A stretch of 34,058 bases of DNA from Lachnospiraceae bacterium. GTDB lineage: Bacteria > Bacillota > Clostridia > Lachnospirales > Lachnospiraceae. The notes below the pieces were generated by a model. That model saw nothing but the letters and a program-made list of their open reading frames with translations, was not told where the DNA came from and ran no database searches. The stretch covers positions 1-34,058 of the forward strand of contig JAEETA010000026.1 in assembly GCA_016286555.1 (NCBI GenBank). The letters are read 5' to 3'. Both the position numbers and the translations under genes were made by a program. Every line of letters starts with the position of its first letter. Positions within the stretch are counted from its first letter, which is position 1. Below, piece after piece: positions 1 to 6,980 of this stretch.

Positions 1-98
<98 letters not shown>

Positions 99-445
99 AT
101 AAGGAGATTGCGTCGCTCGATTCAGTTCTCGACATCCGCCGTGCTCGCACGAGCGGTGGAGAGAATGGATCGAGTGACCGGCTGGGCCATGTCAATGAAA
201 TAGGCCGAAGGCCTATGAATTGACTGGTGCAGCACGCAATCGACTAGTTTGAACCTCGCCAGTTAAAACTGGCTTCCGAAACTTTACTGTTTCTAGGTTT
301 GTTTGTTCTCTGAATTATTCAATCCTCCGTAATGTCTTCAGATGAGCATCACGGATTTGGAATCTTTCAGGGATGCATTACTATTTAATTATCAAGGATC
401 CGATCACTGCTCTGCAACGGTGTATCTGCTGTTTCGCAAGTGACA
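99..445 (-). other. rRNA operon leader (pre-16S transcribed spacer)
   Basis: This stretch has no gene. It lies between the rRNA promoter and the 16S 5' end and would be transcribed as the pre-16S leader. It holds small perfect hairpins: AGGCC/GGCCT around 203-217 and GCCAGTT/AACTGGC at 262-277. I did not find a convincing boxA antitermination element. The 61-codon open frame at 38-223 on the plus strand runs into 16S and is not a gene. Confidence 0.7.
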
Positions 446-451
446 AATGCA

Positions 452-480
452 ATATTAACACTCGGGTTTTTATCTGTCAA
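452..480 (-). promoter_or_regulatory. rRNA operon promoter with UP-like tract
   Basis: On the minus strand there is a perfect -35 TTGACA (475-480), a 17-base spacer and a -10 TAATAT (452-457). An A/T-rich tract (about 481-518) lies immediately upstream, as expected for an UP element of a strong rRNA promoter. The predicted start is near 445, giving a leader of roughly 350 bases before 16S. Confidence 0.88.
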
Positions 481-518
481 CAATTTTTTTGTAAAATTTA
501 GAACAATTTTTTAAAAAT

Positions 519-547
519 GAGAAAAGCCCGTAAAATGGGCTTTTCTC
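519..547 (-). terminator. Intrinsic terminator of the five-gene operon
   Basis: A perfect 11-bp inverted repeat (GAGAAAAGCCC at 519-529 and its complement at 537-547) with a 7-base loop is followed on the minus strand by ATTTTTAA. It lies 45 bases after the lipoprotein stop codon. The T-rich tail doubles as the A/T-rich upstream region of the rRNA promoter. Confidence 0.88.
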
Positions 548-592
548 GAAGTTACCGGTTTAACGCGGCAAAGTATTTTTACTGAATTGTGT

Positions 593-1333
593 CTACAACA
601 GAGAAATTGTATATACATCTGATGCATTTTTCAGACTAAGCACCATGGAATTCACGGATTCTACGCTTTCTTTCTCCAATTCAAACAACAGAACAACGTC
701 TTCGGAAGCACCGGGAGCCACATTTCCAAACCATGCGGCCAGATTGTTCTGCAGCGGGCTCAGTACCGTGGTCCTGGAAGTACCGCCGTTGATGGAGATC
801 CGGAAGGAGGTGCTCTGGTTCAGCAGATCCACATAGGTCTCATCGGATCCGGAGTTGTTCAGCAGGAAGTGCAGGATCACATAGGTCTTCCCTTCCGTAG
901 CGGAAAGGGAGAAAAACTCGTTGTCCTGGTACACTTCGTCGATATCATACCCGGAGTAAACCAGATTGATCCCGGCGGGGAGCTGCAGGAATTCTTCTAT
1001 AGAAGAAACAGAGCTCACAGGATCCCCGGAAACGTCCACCACATCCGTAACGGAGGAGGAAGGCTCCTCTTTGGGTTGCTCTTCTTCGGGTTCCGGCTCG
1101 GGTTCGGGTGCAGCTGGAACATCCACCACTTCTTCCTGCTCCGGATACAGACTCAGGTCCACCAGGCGGCTCCTGTGCTTCGCATCATACTTCAGCATCA
1201 TCACGGCGGCATACTCTCCCACCTGCTGTTGCTGATCCGCAGTTAACGGCACAATGGAGTCACCGCATCCGGGCAGAGCCACAGCCGCACCAAGCAATAT
1301 CACACCTAACCATGCACATACTTTCTGTTTCAT
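593..1333 (-). CDS. Putative lipoprotein with Ig-like DUF4352-type domain
   Basis: The protein has about 246 residues. The N-terminus is a lipoprotein signal peptide: a short basic start, a hydrophobic stretch and the lipobox LPGC near residues 21-24, so it should be tethered to the outer face of the membrane. Residues about 60-110 are a Pro/Glu-rich spacer typical of surface lipoproteins. The C-terminal part (about 115-246) is beta-rich and resembles DUF4352/telomeric-repeat-factor-like Ig folds (FFSLSATEGKTYVILHF and a closing repeat of hydrophobic strands), but I cannot confirm the family by eye. The ATG at 1333 shares the TGATG overlap with the upstream membrane protein stop; a GTG three bases earlier would also work. 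It is the last gene of the two-component operon and is probably translationally coupled. Confidence 0.8.
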   Translation of the reverse strand: MKQKVCAWLGVILLGAAVALPGCGDSIVPLTADQQQQVGEYAAVMMLKYDAKHRSRLVDLSLYPEQEEVVDVPAAPEPEPEPEEEQPKEEPSSSVTDVVDVSGDPVSSVSSIEEFLQLPAGINLVYSGYDIDEVYQDNEFFSLSATEGKTYVILHFLLNNSGSDETYVDLLNQSTSFRISINGGTSRTTVLSPLQNNLAAWFGNVAPGASEDVVLLFELEKESVESVNSMVLSLKNASDVYTISLL

Positions 1334-3861
1334 CACGCTTCGTTTTCCTTATCCTTCGTATCGTGCAGTTCTTTGGATTCTTTTCTCTCCAGCAGGAAGT
1401 AGATGCCGGAGATGGTAAGGGCAATGATTCCTATTACAAAATAGAGGACGGTCTTTTGCAGGGAATTGAAATAAGCAAAGTCCATCAATATGATTTTACC
1501 ACAAACCAGCAAGGCAAGCACCAGTCCATATACGCGAATGGATACCTGATTGGCGGCAAAGCCCAGAACCACGCTGATCAAGGCAATGATCATCCAGATG
1601 CCGGACAGATAGATGCCGCCGGGAAGATCCGGGAAAATCAATGCCATGTAGGTCATATATACGGAAACAACAATGTATTTCCGGGCAAAAGGCAGCTCGT
1701 AAGCAGGGTGCAGCAGCGTGATCATGGCACCAAGGCCGATAATGAAGCACAGGCCCCAGATCAGGATGGGCTGCAGAGGATCCACGTCATTGATCACCAG
1801 CAAAAGCAATATCTCAGCGCCAAAGGCAAACCAGTTGTAGATCACTTTGCTGTCCGGACGAACGAAAGCTACGGCGTTTAGGAACAAAACCATCACAAAC
1901 CAGACTGCCATGGCAACAGGTACACGGAAATCATCAGGCGCAAGGGAACTGACATGCATTGCCAGACCCACGGTGAGAATGATCTGTGTAGCGGTGGTAA
2001 ATCCGGTATTCAGAAGGATCGCAATAAGCACCGTCGCAGCCAGGATCAGAGAAAACCAGATTTCCTGCTGATCCATAAATCCATAAGCAGAGATCAGGAT
2101 CACCATCAACAGGTCCGTGATCTTCATGGTCATGTCATCCGCGTGAGTCTTTGCCATCACGCGAACGAGTAGAGTCAGAGCACAGATCAGGATCACGAAG
2201 AGCAGAGTGTCCGCGAAGAAATCAAAGCCCATATAGATGGCGATGACCAATGCGGAAAAATACGGCGCATTCCAGCGGGAATCCTTCCGCGCCAGAAGGA
2301 TTACAAAAATGATCAGGGCCGGGACAATGAGTCCCAGCAGGCCTACCGCACCAGCAAGGACGGGACGGTCGGCGTTAAAGAGATTCTCCCAGGGGTAATC
2401 CCGCAAAGGATTCAGGATCCGTCCAAGGTAGAACATGGCACCGATAAAATAGAAAATACCGGAAGTCTGGAACGCCGCCTTGGCACCGCCCGCCTTCTCG
2501 GAGAACAGGGACGCAGAACGGATCATACCGATGAGATAAACGATCTGGAAGATCAGCCAGCTGGCGATGATAAAGATGAGGCGAACCTCATCACCGCCCA
2601 GAGTACCGTTTCCGTTCAGCGTACGATAGGAGCAAAGGTACAAAAAGATCACATTGGCGGTCATCTCGATGCATACCAGGGCAACGGAATTGTCATTGGC
2701 AGGCAGGATGGCCCAGAACAGACTGATGCCAAGAGCCGTGCAGACCAGGGCAAGGAACATGTCAGGAGTTGCGCTGGTACCCAAAGCAACAAAGCAGGCA
2801 AAGGAAGTCACAAAGCCGACCGCAGAGAACAATGCGGACTTCCTGACAAAACTGAAGATACAGATCAGGACCGACAGAACGGCCAGAATCAGGATGGTCA
2901 GATTCATGGGGAAGATCTTCAGTCCCATACGGCAGGCCAGGGTCGACAAGAGCAAACCGCTTAAGGATATGGCACTGAGCACCGCGGAGAACTTCGGGAT
3001 CTTCTTCCGTACCAGCAGTTCGGAGATCAGGAACAATACGACGCAAAATGCATAGAGCATCATGCCCTGTGCAAAATCATTCAGATAAGTAATGGCAAGT
3101 TTCATGCCGGCAGCCAGAACCAGGAAGGCACCGATGACTGCAAGGACCACACCGCCAAGAGCGAACTCAACACCGCCGAATTTCTTGGGCGGTTCCTGGG
3201 GCGCTGCGCCGTATGTGTAGGGCGGAACATTGCCGGGGGCAGGTGCCGGGCCGGCTTGAGAAGTGAATGCAGGCTGCGGAGCGGGTGCGGGCTGTACGGG
3301 AGGTACAGACTGAGCCGGCTGAGTTGCAGGCTGTGATGCGGGTGCAGGCTGCGGCTGAGGTGCAGGCTGTGGTACGGGTGCAGGCTGAACAGGAGTGACA
3401 GGTACAGCAACCGCTTCCGGCTGCGCTACGGTCACAGGTTCTTCTGCCACAGGGGATTGAATCGGGGTTTCGATCTGCTCAGCAGGAGCAGATTCCAATA
3501 CAGCAGTGGCCGCCTCTGCCGGTGCAGCAGCAGAAGAAGCTGCAGGAGTCTCCGTCTCTTCATCCTCATTGGAATACAAAGGCGCAGGAACGGGCGCAGG
3601 TCCTACCTCGGGCTGATCCTCTCCGTAAATAGCGATGGCATAACGGGAATCCAGATTCACACCTTTCTGTGCCATGACACTGCAATACTTCTGATAATTC
3701 TTAATGACCTTCAGCCTCAGATCGGCCACCGCTTCATCAGGCGTCTCCGAAAGCTGCCCTTTGGTCATATCCAGATATCCTACGAAATCCGGATCCAGAG
3801 TATCCTTCCGCAGAAACGAAAGTTCATACTCCAATTGTTCACGAACCGTTGTAAAACGCAT
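1333..3861 (-). CDS. Large polytopic membrane protein with Pro/Gln/Ala-rich linker
   Basis: The protein has 842 residues in three parts. Residues 1-90 are a soluble, helical N-terminal region. Residues about 90-225 are low-complexity, dominated by Pro, Ala and Gln (many PAP, PQP, QPA units). From about 230 to the end there are roughly 18-20 hydrophobic segments, ending in a short acidic/basic tail. The architecture resembles the DUF2339-type predicted membrane proteins; this is a resemblance in layout, not a proven family call. The start ATG at 3861 has AAGGAGG six bases upstream. It lies 30 bases after the sensor kinase gene and overlaps the lipoprotein gene, so it may be the envelope target or effector of the two-component system. 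The function is unknown. Confidence 0.85.
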   Translation of the reverse strand: MRFTTVREQLEYELSFLRKDTLDPDFVGYLDMTKGQLSETPDEAVADLRLKVIKNYQKYCSVMAQKGVNLDSRYAIAIYGEDQPEVGPAPVPAPLYSNEDEETETPAASSAAAPAEAATAVLESAPAEQIETPIQSPVAEEPVTVAQPEAVAVPVTPVQPAPVPQPAPQPQPAPASQPATQPAQSVPPVQPAPAPQPAFTSQAGPAPAPGNVPPYTYGAAPQEPPKKFGGVEFALGGVVLAVIGAFLVLAAGMKLAITYLNDFAQGMMLYAFCVVLFLISELLVRKKIPKFSAVLSAISLSGLLLSTLACRMGLKIFPMNLTILILAVLSVLICIFSFVRKSALFSAVGFVTSFACFVALGTSATPDMFLALVCTALGISLFWAILPANDNSVALVCIEMTANVIFLYLCSYRTLNGNGTLGGDEVRLIFIIASWLIFQIVYLIGMIRSASLFSEKAGGAKAAFQTSGIFYFIGAMFYLGRILNPLRDYPWENLFNADRPVLAGAVGLLGLIVPALIIFVILLARKDSRWNAPYFSALVIAIYMGFDFFADTLLFVILICALTLLVRVMAKTHADDMTMKITDLLMVILISAYGFMDQQEIWFSLILAATVLIAILLNTGFTTATQIILTVGLAMHVSSLAPDDFRVPVAMAVWFVMVLFLNAVAFVRPDSKVIYNWFAFGAEILLLLVINDVDPLQPILIWGLCFIIGLGAMITLLHPAYELPFARKYIVVSVYMTYMALIFPDLPGGIYLSGIWMIIALISVVLGFAANQVSIRVYGLVLALLVCGKIILMDFAYFNSLQKTVLYFVIGIIALTISGIYFLLERKESKELHDTKDKENEA

Positions 3862-3891
3862 TTACTGCCTCCTTGCTCCAAAGAGCCTAAG

Positions 3892-5421
3892 CTATTTAGA
3901 AGATAATTCAAACCAGAATTCAACACCATTTTCATGGTTTTCCACCCCATATCCCTGATGCAGGGAATCCTGGATGGCTTTTACGATGGAAAGACCCACG
4001 CCACTGCCGCCATACTCACGGCTTCTGGCCTTGTCCACCTTGTAGAATTTATCCCAAAGACGCTCCAGAGATTCCTCCGGAATGGGCTCGCCGGTATTGA
4101 AAATAGAGATCCGCAATTCGTCTCCACGAGGAGTAGCCGAAATGCGGATGTATTTTTCTCCCTCAGCCGTTTCCTTGCAATAATGAATGGCATTGGAGTA
4201 AAAATTCGTAAAGACCTGCTCCGCCCGGAACTCATCTCCCCAGACATAAGCGGGACCATCGTGCTCAAAGCTTACCGGAATCTCCGCCTGGTCGGGCAGG
4301 AGTCTGGCATTCGCAAGATACTCATCAATAAACTCTGCGATATCAAAACGCTCCAGAGTGATCATCTCATCTCCGCTCTCCAGCTGGTTAAGGGTCAGGA
4401 GATTTTTCACCATCCGGTCCATCTTCGAGGCTTCGTCCAGAATGACATCCAGATAATAATCCCGGCTCTCGGGATCATCGGAAATGCCCTCCTTCAGTCC
4501 TTCCGCATACCCGGAGATCAGCGCGATGGGAGTCTTCAGTTCATGGGAAATGCCCGCGATAAAATCACGGCGCATCTCATCCAGTTTTTCCTTCTTCTCA
4601 ATGTCCCGCTGCAGCTCAAGATTGGCCGATTTCAGATTGGAAATGGAATGCTCCAGAGATTCCGACAGCAGGTTCATATTTTCACCCAGACGGCCGATCT
4701 CATCCTGCTTCCGTCCGGTGTATCTGGCATCGAAATCCAGATCCACCATCCGCTTGGAGATCTCGGAAAGCTGCAGGATGGGTTTGGTCACGGAACGGGT
4801 CACACAATAAATGATGATGCCGCCGATAACCGTTCCGATGATACCGATCATGGCAAAAAAGCGGATCGCATAATTGGAGCTTTCCCGAATACTTTCCAAC
4901 GGTGTGTACAGGATAAAGGAATCACTGTTGTTCAGGCGCCCCACCATCTCCAGATTCCCGCCGTCCATGCCGTAGGAACGCCGGATCACATAGGAATCCG
5001 TCACTTCGATGAGCTGATCTTTGGCCGGTTCTTCCTCTTTGTTCAGCACAAATCCGAAGAGGTGCATCATGATGCGGTCCATTCCCATACGATCAGCAGA
5101 GGAATAGACGATCTCGGAATCGGAGCCCACGATCAGAAGCGAAATGTTGGAATCATGGGACAGACGTCGCATGGTTTCTTCAAAGGACTCCGTGGAGTAA
5201 TCACTGATATCGCCGTTCAACAGGCTGCTGCGGTACACATCCTTCAGGAGTTTGGTCTTATTCGCAATGTAATACTTCTGCAAAAAAATGCCGCACAAAG
5301 CAATGCACAGGATCACGACTCCTGCCATCAGCGCAGTAAAGATCAGCGCAAACTGAAAGCGGATGGATGTCCGGAAGTTCTTTTTGTTTTTCTTTTTCTC
5401 TGCTCTGTCTGACTTTGCCAA
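3892..5421 (-). CDS. Membrane sensor histidine kinase (HAMP-HisKA-HATPase)
   Basis: The protein has 509 residues and is a classical OmpR-partner kinase. TM1 is about residues 24-47, an extracytoplasmic sensor region 50-185, TM2 about 187-208, HAMP 209-262 and a coiled linker. HisKA carries the phospho-acceptor H293 (GISHELKTP). The HATPase has an N box (NFYSNAIHYC), a G1-like box with FNTGEPIP (the usual D of DxGxG is replaced by N) and a GGSGVGLSIVK lid. No other in-frame start exists between the regulator stop and TM1, so translation must begin at TTG (5421). GGAGG lies 11 bases upstream, inside the last codons of the regulator gene. The weak start and short gap suggest coupling that keeps the kinase scarcer than its regulator. 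The signal is unknown. Confidence 0.93.
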   Translation of the reverse strand: MAKSDRAEKKKNKKNFRTSIRFQFALIFTALMAGVVILCIALCGIFLQKYYIANKTKLLKDVYRSSLLNGDISDYSTESFEETMRRLSHDSNISLLIVGSDSEIVYSSADRMGMDRIMMHLFGFVLNKEEEPAKDQLIEVTDSYVIRRSYGMDGGNLEMVGRLNNSDSFILYTPLESIRESSNYAIRFFAMIGIIGTVIGGIIIYCVTRSVTKPILQLSEISKRMVDLDFDARYTGRKQDEIGRLGENMNLLSESLEHSISNLKSANLELQRDIEKKEKLDEMRRDFIAGISHELKTPIALISGYAEGLKEGISDDPESRDYYLDVILDEASKMDRMVKNLLTLNQLESGDEMITLERFDIAEFIDEYLANARLLPDQAEIPVSFEHDGPAYVWGDEFRAEQVFTNFYSNAIHYCKETAEGEKYIRISATPRGDELRISIFNTGEPIPEESLERLWDKFYKVDKARSREYGGSGVGLSIVKAIQDSLHQGYGVENHENGVEFWFELSSK

Positions 5422-5427
5422 GAAAAA

Positions 5428-6111
5428 CTACGCCTCCATCTTGTAGCCCATTCCGCGAATGGTCTTGATCATTTCTCCGGCCTTGTCCCCCAGCTTGGAA
5501 CGGAGTTTTTTGACATGGGTGTCAATGGTGCGGGCCTCACCGAAATAATCGTAGTCCCACACATTGTTCAGGATCTTCTCTCTGGAAAGTGCGATGCCCT
5601 GATTCTCCACAAAATAGGTCAGGAGTTCAAACTCCTTAAAGCTCAGCTCCACGGGAACCCCTTCCACATAGACCTGATGGGCGGATTTGTCCACACGGAT
5701 GATGCCGCATTCCAGCACCTCCGTCTCATCCGTCATATTGGAGCGGCGAAGGATGGCTTCGATGCGGGCCACCAGGATCTTGGGGCTTACGGGCTTTGTC
5801 AGATATTCATCCACACCCAGGGAGAAGCCTTTCAGTTCGTCTCTCTCCTCGCCTCTTGCCGTGAGCATAATGATGGGCACCTTGGAATATTCCCGGATCT
5901 CACGGCACACATCCCAGCCATCCATCCGGGGCATCATCACATCCAGAACCACCAGAGAGATGTCCTTGTTGGTTTCTTCAAAAAACAGATCCACCGCTTC
6001 CTTACCGTCAGCGGCTTCGATCACTGTAAAATTGCTCTTCTCCAGGAAATCCCGAAGGAGTTTGCGCATTCTCGCTTCATCGTCTGCGATCAGAATCTTC
6101 AGCTTGTCCAT
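5428..6111 (-). CDS. OmpR/PhoB-family response regulator
   Basis: The protein has 227 residues. The receiver domain (1-120) has the acidic pair D10-D11, the phospho-acceptor D57 in VVLDVMMPRMDG, T84 and K106 (LTKP). The C-terminal winged helix (130-225) shows the family pattern SFKEFELLTYF, then ALSREKILNNVW and RTIDTHVKKLRSKLG. A frame from 6123 would add MGGS, but its GGGAGG is the ribosome binding site of the ATG at 6111, so that start is chosen. It lies directly before the sensor kinase gene and is almost certainly its partner. It probably autoregulates this operon, though I see no obvious tandem binding site. Confidence 0.96.
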   Translation of the reverse strand: MDKLKILIADDEARMRKLLRDFLEKSNFTVIEAADGKEAVDLFFEETNKDISLVVLDVMMPRMDGWDVCREIREYSKVPIIMLTARGEERDELKGFSLGVDEYLTKPVSPKILVARIEAILRRSNMTDETEVLECGIIRVDKSAHQVYVEGVPVELSFKEFELLTYFVENQGIALSREKILNNVWDYDYFGEARTIDTHVKKLRSKLGDKAGEMIKTIRGMGYKMEA

Positions 6112-6162
6112 AGATCCTCCCATTTTGGCTCATGGCCGGTGCATTCGTTAGATCTCAAATCC

Positions 6163-6768
6163 TTACTCGGAAGCAGCATCCGGGTCGATCCCCAGCTCCA
6201 GCTCCCTGTTGGAAACATTTCTCTCCCGCTCCCGCACCAGATTTTCCCGCTGGGTCAGTTCCTGTTCCCAGGAGGAATACCGGTTGGTAACGGCATTCTC
6301 GTAATTGATGATGTTCGGATTGTCCGAGGTGGATGCGATCCAGAACATGAGGATCACCCCTGCCACCAGTGCGATATTCAGCACCACGGAGATAAAGAGG
6401 GGGGATACCTTTTTCTCATCCTCCTGAGGCTTTACCCTGCGGGTCACCTTCTCGTGGTGCACCACCTCCGGATCCGCATAGGACAGATACAAAGGAATGG
6501 CTGGCACTTCCTCAGGAGAATAATCCGCCTGATTGATGAGGTAATCCTGAAGCTCCCGCAAAAACTCAATGCCCACCGGAGTCTTGAACAGCTTCTCCGT
6601 CACTGCCTTGCGATACAGCACCAGAACGGTCTCCGGGGATCTGGAGTCCAAATGGGTCTTCAGATATTCGATTTTCTTGCGCTCGCTCTCTGCCAGAGCC
6701 GCATCCGCAGGCTCCGCAAAGGAGTAACCGCAGACTTCCACGCGCCTCGAATCGTTATTTTTCGCCAT
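6163..6768 (-). CDS. Single-pass membrane protein with C-terminal coiled coil
   Basis: The protein has 201 residues and I do not recognise a named family. Residues 1-115 are soluble and charged. One strong membrane segment follows (about 122-145, LFISVVLNIALVAGVILMFWIAS). After it comes a short outer region ending in a heptad-rich, highly charged helix (SSWEQELTQRENLVRERERN) that should form a coiled coil. A longer frame from 6810 would start almost at the predicted transcription start (near 6812), leaving no room for a ribosome binding site, so the ATG at 6768, preceded by AAGAGAT, is preferred. It is the first gene of the two-component operon and could be a scaffold or accessory sensor for the kinase; that role is inference. 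Confidence 0.75.
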   Translation of the reverse strand: MAKNNDSRRVEVCGYSFAEPADAALAESERKKIEYLKTHLDSRSPETVLVLYRKAVTEKLFKTPVGIEFLRELQDYLINQADYSPEEVPAIPLYLSYADPEVVHHEKVTRRVKPQEDEKKVSPLFISVVLNIALVAGVILMFWIASTSDNPNIINYENAVTNRYSSWEQELTQRENLVRERERNVSNRELELGIDPDAASE

Positions 6769-6818
6769 AGCGATCTCTTTTCTTTGCTGCAGCTGTCCGC
6801 CGCATTGCATACAAAGTT

Positions 6819-6847
6819 ATTTTACTTTCTTTCCCCCGAAGTTTCAA
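6819..6847 (-). promoter_or_regulatory. Promoter of the two-component operon
   Basis: On the minus strand, TTGAAA (6842-6847), a 17-base spacer and TAAAAT (6819-6824) give a near-consensus vegetative promoter about 50 bases ahead of the first gene. The -10 lies within the left arm of the inverted repeat 6820-6829/6876-6885. Confidence 0.7.
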
Positions 6848-6885
6848 TGATTTTTGCTATCCTGCCGGATTGCGGGAAAGTAAAA
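6820..6885. repeat. Inverted repeat in the divergent promoter region
   Basis: TTTTACTTTC (6820-6829) is matched exactly by its complement GAAAGTAAAA (6876-6885), 46 bases apart. Both arms are followed or preceded by C/G runs (CCCCCG and CGGG). The repeat sits between the divergent starts of the membrane-protein operon and the esterase-GH43 gene, covers the leftward -10 and lies 55 bases upstream of the rightward -10. It may be a pair of operator half-sites. Confidence 0.4.
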
Positions 6886-6939
6886 AAATCTGATCATTTT
6901 TCAGCAGATTTTGATTTTTAAGAAACACCGCAAAAAGTC

Positions 6940-6945
6940 TATAAT
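6940..6945 (+). promoter_or_regulatory. -10 element of the esterase-GH43 gene
   Basis: TATAAT lies 36 bases before the ATG. At the expected -35 distance the sequence is TTTAAG, which is poor, so an activator or relief of repression would be expected. A perfect AGGAGG (6970-6975) lies 5 bases before the start codon. Confidence 0.5.
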
Positions 6946-6980
6946 CAAAGTATCAATCGCTACTTTCACAGGAGGTTGCC

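Noticed and set aside
3230..3620. Possible tandem DNA repeat in the Pro/Gln/Ala-rich region
   Set aside because: The repetition is at the amino-acid level (PAP, PQP, QPA) with varied codons; no exact DNA repeat unit is maintained.
3934..5412. 492-codon plus-strand open frame opposite the sensor kinase
   Set aside because: It is the antisense shadow of a well-supported kinase; no ribosome binding site and His/Gln-rich nonsense composition.
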